Shown here: one piece after another, positions 1 through 8,342 of the stretch
Layout of the letters: every line of letters starts with the position of its first letter
Numbering within the stretch: the first letter of the stretch is position 1
Assembly (NCBI GenBank): GCA_025059235.1
Contig: JANXCV010000001.1
Location: 293,725 to 345,962, forward strand
Length of the DNA stretch: 52,238 nucleotides
DNA from: Candidatus Calescibacterium sp.
GTDB lineage: Bacteria > DRYD01
Direction: 5' to 3'
The notes under the pieces: model-generated
Told to the model about the DNA's origin: nothing
The model's input: the letters and a program-made list of their open reading frames with translations, nothing else
The model's database searches: none
Position numbers and translations under genes: made by a program

Positions 1-246
1 TTTAGCTTTATACTTGATTTTGACTACAATCAGATAAAGACCTTTATTTCAAATCTCAAAATTATTAATCATGCTGTCAGTTTAGGAGGAGTAGAGTCGC
101 TCATATGTGTTCCATTCTACTCAACACACAGAGGAATTCAGGGAATACCACAAAACTTGATCAGGCTATCTGTAGGAATAGAAAACATAGATGACCTTAT
201 ATACGATTTAGAGCAAGCTTTCTCGAAAGCAGTTTCACAACAATGA
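1..246 (+). CDS. PLP-dependent Cys/Met metabolism enzyme, C-terminal fragment
   Basis: The frame is open from the first base and ends at TGA 244-246, giving 81 residues of a C-terminus. The segment AVSLGGVESLICVPF, then THRGI and LIRLSVGIENIDDLIYDLEQA, is the typical end of the cystathionine gamma-synthase / cystathionine beta-lyase / methionine gamma-lyase family (seen; family knowledge). These cytosolic PLP enzymes make or break the thioether or C-S bond of sulfur amino acids. The PLP lysine and the specificity residues lie outside the window, so the exact activity is open. The stop overlaps the pntAA start as ATGA, so the two are probably cotranscribed and translationally coupled. Confidence 0.85.
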   Translation, partial: FSFILDFDYNQIKTFISNLKIINHAVSLGGVESLICVPFYSTHRGIQGIPQNLIRLSVGIENIDDLIYDLEQAFSKAVSQQ

Positions 247-1367
247 TAATAGGAGTTTTGAGAGAAGAACAAGATAACAGAGTCTCCCTCATCCCTAACG
301 ACGTAAAGAATCTCTCGCAAAAAGGGTTTAGTATTTGGATAGAAAAAGAAGCAGGTATAAAAGCTGGATTCAACGATGAAGATTACATCCAAGCAGGAGC
401 ACAAATAAAAGATAGACAAGAAGTAATAAACGCAGACATCATCCTTGCAATCAATAGATTCAACGAAATGTATAACCTAAAGCAGGGAGCCTTCATAATA
501 GGATTGTATAATCCATATGACCTGGAATTCACGAAGAATTTCATTGATAGGACTCAAGGAACGGTAAACTGTATTTCTTTAGAACTTGTTCCAAGGATTT
601 CCCGTGCTCAGTCAATCGATGTACTAAGTTCAATGGCAACAATGGCCGGATATAAAGCTGTCATCCTGGCTGCTCATTATTCTTCAAAAATCTTCCCATT
701 ATTAATGACAGCTGCCGGAACTATAACCCCAGCCAAAGTTTTAGTAATAGGTGCAGGAGTAGCAGGATTACAAGCAATAGCAACTTCCAAGAGATTAGGA
801 GCAAACGTTTGGGGATTCGATCCCAGACCAGCAACCAAAGATCAAATAAAAAGTGTCGGCGGAAATTATATCGAATTCCAAATTCAAGATTTCGAAGATA
901 AATCTGGCTATGCAAAACAGGCCGACCATAACATAATCCAAAAAGAAATAGAAGTACTATTTCCTTACGTAGTACAAAGTGATATAGTAATTACTACAGC
1001 CTCAGTACCTGGTAAAAAAGCACCAATATTGATCACAAGAGAAATGGTAGAAAAAATGAGGATAGGCTCTGTAATCGTAGATATGGTAGCTGCTTCAGGT
1101 GGTAACTGTGAACTGACCCAAAAAGATAAAATAGTAAATTTCGATAACAAAATCATAATAGGCTACTCAAACCTTCCCTCTATGGTTCCCCACGACTCTA
1201 GTAAGATGTATTCAAGAAATATCTATAACCTCATATCTCATCTTTCCAGAAATACTAACAGAATAACTCCAGACTTCCAGGACGAAATAGATAGAAATAT
1301 ATTTTTAGTCTACAGTAGAGAAATCATAAACGAAAAGATAAAAGGGATGATGCAAGAATGGAAATAA
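243..1367 (+). CDS. pntAA: NAD(P) transhydrogenase subunit alpha 1
   Basis: This is the NAD(H)-binding soluble domain I of the proton-translocating transhydrogenase, which passes hydride between NADH and NADP+ using the proton gradient. The family N-terminus GVLREEQDNRVSLIPNDV is at residues 4-21, the conserved RAQSIDVLSS helix near 121-130, the NAD-binding GAGVAG at 170-175 and a conserved VDMVAASGGNCELT block in the C-terminal half. At 374 residues it matches the split alpha-1 form rather than the fused E. coli PntA. The start overlaps the preceding stop and the 3' end overlaps pntAB by 10 bases, so the three pnt genes form one translationally coupled operon. Confidence 0.95.
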   Translation: MIIGVLREEQDNRVSLIPNDVKNLSQKGFSIWIEKEAGIKAGFNDEDYIQAGAQIKDRQEVINADIILAINRFNEMYNLKQGAFIIGLYNPYDLEFTKNFIDRTQGTVNCISLELVPRISRAQSIDVLSSMATMAGYKAVILAAHYSSKIFPLLMTAAGTITPAKVLVIGAGVAGLQAIATSKRLGANVWGFDPRPATKDQIKSVGGNYIEFQIQDFEDKSGYAKQADHNIIQKEIEVLFPYVVQSDIVITTASVPGKKAPILITREMVEKMRIGSVIVDMVAASGGNCELTQKDKIVNFDNKIIIGYSNLPSMVPHDSSKMYSRNIYNLISHLSRNTNRITPDFQDEIDRNIFLVYSREIINEKIKGMMQEWK

Positions 1368-1648
1368 TTGTAGCCAAGGCTTATATTTTTATCCTTGCCA
1401 TAATCCTTGGATTTGAATTAATAAATAAAGTTCCCAGTCTGTTACACACTCCCTTAATGTCTGCTACCAATGCTATACATGGGATAGTTGTCGTTGGTGC
1501 CTGTATAGTAGCTTTAAACGCCGATACTACTATCCTAAAAGTAATAAGTTTTCTTGCTGTTTTTGTAGGAACTTTAAACGTCGTAGGCGGATACGTAGTT
1601 ACCGATAGAATGTTACAAAAATTCAAGAAGGACGGAAAAGAGAAATGA
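1358..1648 (+). CDS. pntAB: NAD(P) transhydrogenase subunit alpha 2
   Basis: A 96-residue, very hydrophobic protein with about three membrane segments. NKVPSLLHTPLMSATNAIHGIVVVG at about residues 23-47 is the signature of the membrane part of the transhydrogenase alpha chain (quoted here as one short conserved block: HTPLMSATNAIHGIVV). It pairs with PntB to form the proton channel. It overlaps pntAA by 10 bases and pntB by ATGA, as in other three-gene pnt operons. Confidence 0.93.
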   Translation: MEIIVAKAYIFILAIILGFELINKVPSLLHTPLMSATNAIHGIVVVGACIVALNADTTILKVISFLAVFVGTLNVVGGYVVTDRMLQKFKKDGKEK

Positions 1649-3012
1649 TCGATAGTCTAAGAGAGTTAGGTTACCTGATAAGTGCTTTCCTTTTTATACT
1701 GGGAATCAAATATATGGGTAATCCTGTGACCTCTATCAGGGGTAACATAATTTCTGCTGCAGGAATGTTCATAGCTATAATATCTACTTTTCTGCAGGGG
1801 AAAGCTAATTTTAACAACCTCTGGTTTATAATTTTGGCTATACTATCGGGAAGTTTTGTTGGTACTTATTTAGCTAGGGTTGTTAAGTTTACTGAGATGC
1901 CACAGATGGTCTCTTTTTTCAACGGTATGGGAGGATTGACTATCGTTCTTATTTCAATCATAGAATTCCTTCACAGAAAGACCGTAGATAAAATTTTTAC
2001 TATTAGTGCAGGATTTAGTGGTATAATCGGAGCAATTTCTTTTGTCGGTAGTATGTTAGCAATGGCAAAATTATGGGGAATACTAGAAAAATCTTATAGA
2101 TCCAATTTTATAAGAGTTTTCAATTCTATACTTTTGATACTAATTGTTCTATTCTTTGGGATTCTGATTTTTGAGGGGTCTTATGGCTGGTTGATTCTTG
2201 TGATTATTCTCGGAGGTATTTTGGGATTCAGTGGGGTTTTCCCTATCGGTGGAGCAGATATGCCAGTGATAATAGCTCTGCTCAATGCTTTTACTGGGTT
2301 AGCAGCTTCCATCGCCGGATTTGCTATTAACAACAATGCCATGATAGTATCTGGAACTCTTGTAGGAGCTTCCGGAACTATACTGACTATACTCATGGCT
2401 AAAGCAATGAATAGAAGTGTATTGGGAGTTATACTGGGAGGATTTGGAGGAGTTGACACTACCTCTCAAACCCAGAAAGGAAATATACAGGAAATAACAG
2501 TCCAAGATGCAGCAATATTATTAAGTTATTCAAGGAAAGTGATAATAGTTCCAGGGTATGGTATGGCAGTCTCTGGAGCACAAAACGAAGTACATGAATT
2601 GGAAGAACTACTAGAAAAAAAAGGAGTTGAGGTAAAGTATGCCATACATCCTGTTGCTGGTAGAATGCCTGGGCACATGAATGTCCTGCTTGCCGAAGCC
2701 AAAGTGGACTACTCCAAACTATACGAAATGGAATATATCAACCCAGAATTTAAGAACACAGATGTTGTATTGGTCGTCGGAGCCAATGATATAGTTAACC
2801 CTGCTGCAAAGAATAATCCTAACAGTCCTCTTTACGGTATGCCAATACTCGAAGTTGATCAAGCACAGAATATAATCTTCATGAAAAGAAGTTTAAGACC
2901 TGGATTCGCAGGAGTTGAAAATGAACTATTTTTCAATCCAAAAACCAGAATGCTCTTCGGCGACGCCAAAGAAACACTAAAAAAACTTATAAATGAAATT
3001 AAAAATATCTAG
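1645..3012 (+). CDS. pntB: NAD(P) transhydrogenase subunit beta
   Basis: 455 residues, the usual PntB length. The N-terminal two thirds carry the membrane helices, including the conserved GGADMPVIIALLNAFTG segment. The C-terminal NADP(H)-binding domain III contains the GYGMAVSGAQ motif, HPVAGRMPGHMNVLLAEA, GANDIVNPAA and the KRSLRPGFAGVEN segment. Together with PntAA and PntAB it would supply NADPH at the expense of proton-motive force. The gene ends in CTAG, a palindrome that also supplies the stop codon of the convergent mutL. Confidence 0.95.
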   Translation: MIDSLRELGYLISAFLFILGIKYMGNPVTSIRGNIISAAGMFIAIISTFLQGKANFNNLWFIILAILSGSFVGTYLARVVKFTEMPQMVSFFNGMGGLTIVLISIIEFLHRKTVDKIFTISAGFSGIIGAISFVGSMLAMAKLWGILEKSYRSNFIRVFNSILLILIVLFFGILIFEGSYGWLILVIILGGILGFSGVFPIGGADMPVIIALLNAFTGLAASIAGFAINNNAMIVSGTLVGASGTILTILMAKAMNRSVLGVILGGFGGVDTTSQTQKGNIQEITVQDAAILLSYSRKVIIVPGYGMAVSGAQNEVHELEELLEKKGVEVKYAIHPVAGRMPGHMNVLLAEAKVDYSKLYEMEYINPEFKNTDVVLVVGANDIVNPAAKNNPNSPLYGMPILEVDQAQNIIFMKRSLRPGFAGVENELFFNPKTRMLFGDAKETLKKLINEIKNI

Positions 3013-4823
3013 CCCGTATTATTCCTTTCGAACATCTTGTTTATGTCTGTAAAGGATATTTCTATCATCACGTTTCTTCCATGTGGACAGAAATGCGGAT
3101 TAAGGTTATCTATAGATATTAAATCTTGGAATAATTTTTGAAGTTCTTCATTGGATAACTTTTGCCCCTTTTTTATTGCAGCTTTACAGGATATTTTCGC
3201 TATGAATTCTCTATAAACTTCTTCATTGTCTAAAATCGTTTCTTCAAATTCTTGGAGTATTGTTTTTATCATCTCGCTGACTGAGTTGATATTTAATACA
3301 GCCGGATATGAAAAGAGTTGAACTAAATTTTGACTTTTATCGTAGCTTGCTGTAAATCCAAGGTTTTTCAATAGGTTTAATTTAGACTCCATTTTTTCTT
3401 CATCCAGTTGGATTGTTTTTATCGATATTGGAACTAGTAGTTTTTGAATAGGGGTATTGATTTCGATTCTTTTCAAAAAATGAGAGTATATTATTTTTTC
3501 AGAGGCATTGTGTTGATCGACTATAAAAAAGCTGTCTTTGTACAGGACTAAAAAGTAGCAATTTTCCCAGTAGTGTAAAATTTTTGGGGCAATTGATTCC
3601 CGCTGTGATTCTATCCTAAAAATTTCTATGGTTTGTCGCTGCTCTATCTTAGGAAAAAATTCGATTTTACTTATATCTAAATCTGTTTTCTCTATTGAAT
3701 TTTCTGAGATTTTTTCAACTTTTTCTTCTAATTTTTCTACTATCCGCTTTATTGATCTGTACCAATTGATTTCTTGGATGTTTTGTGGTTTCTCTTCCCT
3801 TGGAATATCTATTAATACTTTAGATACTACGTGATTATTGATAAAATTTTTTATTGCTTTTTGGATCATGTTTTTAATAAGTAAGGGTTTTAAGAATCTA
3901 ACCTCTAGCTTTCTTGGGTGGACGTTAGAGTCTACTTCATCAGGAGGACAAGTAATAGAAATTATTCCTTCTATTTTTCCTCGTTCTCCAAATACTTCAC
4001 GAAAGGTAGTAACTACCATTCTTTCAAGTTCATTCATAAAGACTATTCTTCTGTTTACAAATATGAAAAAGTTATTCTTGGCTGTGTATAGTTTTTCGCT
4101 GTACTTGTATTCTCTGGACAGAATAACGGTTATTTTATAGTCTTGTATTTTTAGTTCTTCTTTTGCTGGCTCAGAAATTTTGAATATTTCTTTAACTCTT
4201 GACTCTGGGGTTGTTGGTATTAGGTTATACTTGAGCTTATCTTCTATATGTAGAGTAAACATGACATGATTATTGATAGCTGAAAATTGCTTAAAGGTAT
4301 TTACTATATTGTCTAGTTCTACTTTTTCTGAGGATAGGAAGTTTTTTCTTACAGGGCTGTTGAAAAATAGATCCATAACTTTTACAATTGTTCCATTTTT
4401 ATAGTTGAAGGTTGTGGGTTCTATTTTTAGAATTTTTCCTTCGGAAGAAGTTAAGATATATGCTTTGTCTTGATCGGAAGTTTTAGAGATTATTTGTAGG
4501 TTTGAGACTCTTGATATTGCGTATAAAGCTTCTCCCCTGAAACCATACGTTTGAACAGCAAGCAGATCTTTTTCAGTATTTATCTTGCTTGTTGTATATC
4601 GTTCTATTACTAGAGGTAAATCTTCTTTTTCTATTCCTATACCGTTATCTCTTACTTCTATTAGTTTAAGTCCATTCCCGAGAATTCTGACGTTAATTAC
4701 TGTTGAATTAGCATCTATGGAATTTTCGATTAGTTCCTTTAGTACGTTTGAAGGTCTTTCAATTACTTCACCTGCAGCTATCTTGGAAAAAACCTCTTCA
4801 CTTAATTTATTTACTTTACCCAT
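3009..4823 (-). CDS. mutL: DNA mismatch repair protein MutL
   Basis: 604-residue GHKL ATPase that couples MutS mismatch recognition to downstream repair. ATP-site motifs are clear: LIENSIDAN at 31-39, DNGIGI at 59-64 and TYGFRGEAL at 92-100. The C-terminal dimerisation domain keeps CPHGR at 579-583 and a SCKAAIKKG segment. The endonuclease motif is altered: the family pattern DQHA-x2-E-x4-E reads DQHN (436-439) with E442 and a Ser where the last Glu should be (447). No mutS is in the window. It is convergent with pntB with a 4-base overlap and no terminator between them. Confidence 0.95.
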   Translation of the reverse strand: MGKVNKLSEEVFSKIAAGEVIERPSNVLKELIENSIDANSTVINVRILGNGLKLIEVRDNGIGIEKEDLPLVIERYTTSKINTEKDLLAVQTYGFRGEALYAISRVSNLQIISKTSDQDKAYILTSSEGKILKIEPTTFNYKNGTIVKVMDLFFNSPVRKNFLSSEKVELDNIVNTFKQFSAINNHVMFTLHIEDKLKYNLIPTTPESRVKEIFKISEPAKEELKIQDYKITVILSREYKYSEKLYTAKNNFFIFVNRRIVFMNELERMVVTTFREVFGERGKIEGIISITCPPDEVDSNVHPRKLEVRFLKPLLIKNMIQKAIKNFINNHVVSKVLIDIPREEKPQNIQEINWYRSIKRIVEKLEEKVEKISENSIEKTDLDISKIEFFPKIEQRQTIEIFRIESQRESIAPKILHYWENCYFLVLYKDSFFIVDQHNASEKIIYSHFLKRIEINTPIQKLLVPISIKTIQLDEEKMESKLNLLKNLGFTASYDKSQNLVQLFSYPAVLNINSVSEMIKTILQEFEETILDNEEVYREFIAKISCKAAIKKGQKLSNEELQKLFQDLISIDNLNPHFCPHGRNVMIEISFTDINKMFERNNTG

Positions 4824-4971
4824 AGTTATTGATTATTTTTTGCTATTACTAAATCCTTTATCAAAAATTATCGGTCAAATAAATTTAAGAGGACAGAATA
4901 TGGTTTTGTTTAAAAAGATATGAGAACTGGAGTATAAACGAGGTTTCTTGATACTAGGAAGGTGCCTGAAG

Positions 4972-5319
4972 ATGACATTTTTAAGTGTACAAACTTATAT
5001 TGAGATAAAGGTTTTTGACCTTTTGACAGGATTTTATTATCGAGCTCAAAAGATTAACGCATTAACAAACTTTTCCGCAATTTCTATATCTGTAAGTAAA
5101 GGAGGTAAATATTTGTCGGCTAATTTTGTAAAGATTGAACAAACTGTAGTTAATAGGAAGACTTTGGGTTATGTCGATGTTAGTTCTCCCGTAGTAAATA
5201 TGAGGATATACTTAACTGAAGACTTTGACTGGGTTCTGAATATCGAAAATAGAATACTTCGTAAGATTACTTCTACTGATATAGACTACATATTCTATAA
5301 AGTTTACGGTTATCTGTAG
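4972..5319 (+). CDS. uncharacterised 115-residue protein
   Basis: I do not recognise the family. The frame could start at TTG 4948, but ATG 4972 is preferred because AGGAAGG (4956-4962) sits about 9 bases upstream and the text before it is not protein-like. The product begins MTFLSVQTYIEIKVFD, has no membrane segment, and looks like a beta-rich soluble domain. It precedes the tRNA-fMet gene by 39 bases and its stop overlaps a strong AGGAGGG. Confidence 0.55.
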   Translation: MTFLSVQTYIEIKVFDLLTGFYYRAQKINALTNFSAISISVSKGGKYLSANFVKIEQTVVNRKTLGYVDVSSPVVNMRIYLTEDFDWVLNIENRILRKITSTDIDYIFYKVYGYL

Positions 5320-5324
5320 GAGGG
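5318..5324 (+). promoter_or_regulatory. Shine-Dalgarno sequence upstream of tRNA-fMet
   Basis: AGGAGGG followed after 8 bases by ATG 5333. The frame from that ATG is only 20 codons and ends inside the tRNA at 5395. No ordinary gene uses this ribosome site. The next real start, nadE at 5454, is 130 bases away behind the tRNA. Confidence 0.6.
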
Positions 5325-5358
5325 ATAGTTTAATGATTGTGGAAATAGAAATAAGGGA

Positions 5359-5430
5359 CGCGGGGTGGAGCAGTGGCAGCTCGTTGGGCTCATAACCCAA
5401 AGGTCGTGGGTTCGAATCCCACCCCCGCAA
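5359..5430 (+). tRNA. initiator tRNA-fMet (CAT)
   Basis: A full cloverleaf can be drawn. Acceptor CGCGGGG pairs with CCCCGCA leaving C1:A72 unpaired, a bacterial initiator hallmark. The anticodon stem-loop TTGGG-CTCATAA-CCCAA carries three consecutive G:C pairs, the second hallmark. The T arm is GTGGG-TTCGAAT-CCCAC. The D loop has only 7 bases, shorter than usual. A73 is followed by CCT, so CCA is not fully encoded. It lies between an unknown gene and nadE on the same strand. Confidence 0.95.
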
Positions 5431-5453
5431 CCTAACCCCAAAACCCACACATC

Positions 5454-7175
5454 ATGCTATCCACCAAACTATCACTTTGCCAAATAAATCCTATCGTCGG
5501 GGATATAAAACATAATTTTGAAAAAATCATATCTTCCATTGAAAAAAACATCGATTCAAGTATAATATGTTTTCCAGAACTATCTCTCATAGGTTGTCCA
5601 CCCGAAGATATACTTTCCTATCCTTATCTCATCCAAGAACAATATCAATACCTAGAAAAGCTTAAGAGTTACTCAAGAGATAAAATAATCGTATTGGGTT
5701 TCGTAAATTTTGAAAATGCGATATACAACTCTGCAGCAATCATAGAAAATAATAATATCTGGATCTATAACAAGGTACATCTTTCTGGGGTTTTTGATGA
5801 AGATAGATACTTTAAATCTGGCGAACACATATTGATAATTCAGACAAGCGAAGGTATAAGAATAGGAGTTACAGTATCTGAGGATATATGGTATCCTACG
5901 GAACCTCTTCAAACACTAATAGTTAACGGAGTAGATATAGTCATTAACATTTCTGCTTCTCCATATCATGTTATGAAGCCTTTTTCGAGGGAGAATATGC
6001 TGAAAGTCAGGGCTTCGGATTATTCGGTTTTCATTGTTTTTTGTAATTTAGTAGGTGGGCAAGATGAGATCGTTTTTGATGGAACATCCTCTGTAATATC
6101 CAACTACGGAAGAACCATCGCAAGAGCCCCATCCTTCAAAGAATACCACCTCGACTGCATCATACCACTCGAAGAACTAAAATTAGCTAAATTAGGTAAT
6201 ATCAGAAAAAAAATCTCAAATTCAAAAGATCTATTCTTAAACCTACAGTGTAAAACAATAAAAAGTGAGGTAAGCATAGCAAAGAATATGGACTACAAGA
6301 ATAATGAAATATACGATTTCTTAACAGCTGAGGAAGAGATATTTCAGGCTTGTGTTTTGGGTACTAGAGACTATATAGTCAAAAATAACTTTAAAAAAGT
6401 ATTAGTAGCAATGTCGGGAGGTATAGACTCTTCATTAGTAACCTGTATAGCTTCAGAGGCTATAGGTCCTGAAAATGTTCTTGGTATCTCCATGCCAAGT
6501 ATGTTTTCTTCTTCCCATTCTATCGAGGATGCAAAAGAATTAGCAAAAAATCTGAGAATAAATTTTGAAATAATCCCAATCATAAAAATATACGACTCCT
6601 TTATAGATTCTTTAAATGATATCTATACTAAATTTGGTAGTTTAGATTTCTCAATAGCAGAAGAAAACCTTCAATCAAGAATAAGGGCAACGATAATAAT
6701 GACTTTGTCTAACAAATTTGGTCACTTAGTTTTAGCATGTGGAAATAAAAGTGAAATGAGTGTTGGATACGCAACTTTATACGGTGATCTAGCTGGAGGA
6801 TTTGCACCAATAAAAGATCTATACAAAACTGAAGTTTATAGAGTTTCTAGGTATTACAATTCTAAGAATAAAGTTATTCCGGAAAGAGTTTTCATTAAAC
6901 CTCCTTCTGCCGAATTGAGGCCTAACCAGGTGGACCAGGATTCCCTACCACCCTATGAAATACTAGACCCCATCCTACAGCTCTACCTGGAAAATAACCT
7001 CTCTCCTTACTATATTTCACAAAAATTGGGATTGGATGTAGAATTTATAAAAAAGATAATAAGGGATATAGAGAATGCGGAGTACAAGAGGCGTCAGGCT
7101 CCCCCAGGGGTTAAAATCACTCCACGCTCCTTCGGAAAAGATAGAAGACTACCAATCACCAAAAAAATCATATGA
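5454..7175 (+). CDS. nadE: NAD+ synthetase with N-terminal glutaminase-like domain
   Basis: 573 residues. The N-terminal nitrilase-type amidase domain supplies ammonia from glutamine in this family; the C-terminal ATP-pyrophosphatase domain amidates deamido-NAD. Seen: glutaminase Glu in CFPELSLIG (E42) and Lys in IYNKVHL (K107), but the catalytic Cys of the ICEDIW motif is Ser142 (VTVSEDIW, codon TCT 5877-5879). The synthetase P-loop AMSGGIDSS and the GNKSEMSVGY segment are intact. The inference is a synthetase that uses free ammonia or a partner. The start has no Shine-Dalgarno; a C/A-rich leader of 23 bases separates it from the tRNA. Confidence 0.93.
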   Translation: MLSTKLSLCQINPIVGDIKHNFEKIISSIEKNIDSSIICFPELSLIGCPPEDILSYPYLIQEQYQYLEKLKSYSRDKIIVLGFVNFENAIYNSAAIIENNNIWIYNKVHLSGVFDEDRYFKSGEHILIIQTSEGIRIGVTVSEDIWYPTEPLQTLIVNGVDIVINISASPYHVMKPFSRENMLKVRASDYSVFIVFCNLVGGQDEIVFDGTSSVISNYGRTIARAPSFKEYHLDCIIPLEELKLAKLGNIRKKISNSKDLFLNLQCKTIKSEVSIAKNMDYKNNEIYDFLTAEEEIFQACVLGTRDYIVKNNFKKVLVAMSGGIDSSLVTCIASEAIGPENVLGISMPSMFSSSHSIEDAKELAKNLRINFEIIPIIKIYDSFIDSLNDIYTKFGSLDFSIAEENLQSRIRATIIMTLSNKFGHLVLACGNKSEMSVGYATLYGDLAGGFAPIKDLYKTEVYRVSRYYNSKNKVIPERVFIKPPSAELRPNQVDQDSLPPYEILDPILQLYLENNLSPYYISQKLGLDVEFIKKIIRDIENAEYKRRQAPPGVKITPRSFGKDRRLPITKKII

Positions 7176-7927
7176 ATAAGTTCATACTTTCTATTTTTCA
7201 CACCTCAGATATACACGGGAAATTTAATAAAAAAAAAGTCGAAAAAATAAAGGAAATACTGAATCAGTGTGACACTCCCAAAGTACTGGTTGATAGTGGA
7301 GATATACTTAAAGGAGGTAATATACTTTTTTACCCCGTTGAAAATACTTTTAAATACATAGAAGATTTGAAATATACCGCAATATGTATGGGTAATAGAG
7401 AGTTCAACTATTTCAGATTTATCTTCTACAGAAGGCTAAAGAGATATCCATTTTTGGCTTGTAATCTAGTTGACGTCTTTTTAAAGAAGCAATCGATAAT
7501 TCCAGCTATGCACTTGGTTATTGATAGGATAAGAGTTACTTTTGTAGGCTTAACTAGACCACAGTATCCCCCGGATTCTTTATGGGAAAAATTTACTGGA
7601 TTTAGGTTTGAAAACGCTATAAATTCACTTCAAAAACAAGTAGAGATGTACTACAAAATAACTGATTTATTCATTATTCTTTCCCACTTAGGAATAGAGG
7701 ATGATTTGATTTTAGCCAGAGCTATATTTGAAAATTATCGGAATATGGTCAATAGGTTTTTGGTTCTTGGTGGACACGATCATAAAGACTTCTTTTCAGA
7801 TCAGTTTATCCCTGTTATTCACACCGCACCCTTTCTCTCCAAACTAACACACTTGGAACTATTTTTCTCGGTAAATAAAAACTCAAAAGAACTTGAAAGC
7901 ATGGTAGTTTCGAAAATAGAATTGTAA
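7172..7927 (+). CDS. calcineurin-like metallophosphoesterase, 5'-nucleotidase-type, catalytic His replaced
   Basis: 251 residues without a signal peptide, so cytosolic. Dimetal-site motifs are present in order: SDIHG near 13-17, DSGD at 41-44, SHLG near 172 and GGHDH near 205. The GNH(D/E) motif reads GNRE (74-77), so the catalytic histidine is Arg76 (AGA 7397-7399). The C-terminal substrate domain of UshA-type nucleotidases is absent. Start overlaps the nadE stop (ATGA), so coupled translation is likely. Substrate unknown; activity may be reduced or changed. Confidence 0.75.
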   Translation: MNKFILSIFHTSDIHGKFNKKKVEKIKEILNQCDTPKVLVDSGDILKGGNILFYPVENTFKYIEDLKYTAICMGNREFNYFRFIFYRRLKRYPFLACNLVDVFLKKQSIIPAMHLVIDRIRVTFVGLTRPQYPPDSLWEKFTGFRFENAINSLQKQVEMYYKITDLFIILSHLGIEDDLILARAIFENYRNMVNRFLVLGGHDHKDFFSDQFIPVIHTAPFLSKLTHLELFFSVNKNSKELESMVVSKIEL

Positions 7928-7954
7928 AAGGATAGTTCCAAAAGGTTTAAAATA

Positions 7955-8323
7955 TTGTATACAGTGAGTATGAATGTAACTCAAAGGCTGAAATTATATG
8001 AAGCTCTCATACTTCTCAATACCTATGACTATGATTCTTGCAGAAATTACATATCTAGTTTGCTCCAGGAAAATGAAAGTATAATTCACTTCAGAATAAT
8101 TCTAGAAATATTAGAATTGATCGATATGGTAAAAGAAGAAAGATTTCAAGAGATAAAAAGGCAGTTAGATTACATAGTCGATTTGCTGGAAAGAATAGAA
8201 GATGATTCTTTTAATAAAGGTTTCAAGGAATTGATCAACCAAATAGTTGAAGATTTCAAAGATCCTCCAATCGGATTTCCAAAGAAAAAATTAGTTATTA
8301 ACTGGCACGTTTTAGTAAAGTAA
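7955..8323 (+). CDS. uncharacterised helical protein
   Basis: Not recognised. About 117-122 residues, predominantly charged amphipathic helices (RLKLYEALILLNTYDYD, EILELIDMVKEERFQEI), reminiscent of a TPR-like helical hairpin but without a clear repeat. The start is uncertain. TTG 7955 has AAAGG 9 bases upstream, ATG 7970 has no ribosome site. It lies in the nadE operon and its 3' end falls inside a 16-bp tandem duplication. Confidence 0.5.
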   Translation: MYTVSMNVTQRLKLYEALILLNTYDYDSCRNYISSLLQENESIIHFRIILEILELIDMVKEERFQEIKRQLDYIVDLLERIEDDSFNKGFKELINQIVEDFKDPPIGFPKKKLVINWHVLVK

Positions 8324-8342
8324 TGATTTAGTAAAGTAATGA
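8311..8342 (+). repeat. 16-bp perfect tandem duplication at a gene junction
   Basis: TTTAGTAAAGTAATGA occurs twice head to tail (8311-8326 and 8327-8342). Each copy contains TAATG. In the first copy TAA ends the upstream gene and the overlapping ATG opens only a two-codon frame (Met-Ile-stop). In the second copy ATG 8339 starts the metalloprotease-like gene. Confidence 0.95.

Noticed and set aside
4861..4947. Promoter with TTGTTT and TATAAA upstream of the 4972 gene.
   Set aside because: The spacing is 21 bases, too long for a normal sigma-70 site.
5333..5395. 20-codon leader peptide behind AGGAGGG.
   Set aside because: Not listed as a gene because it ends inside the tRNA and is very short; reported only as part of the tRNA pattern.
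7955..8323. TPR protein call for the helical protein.
   Set aside because: No repeated 34-residue unit with conserved positions is visible.
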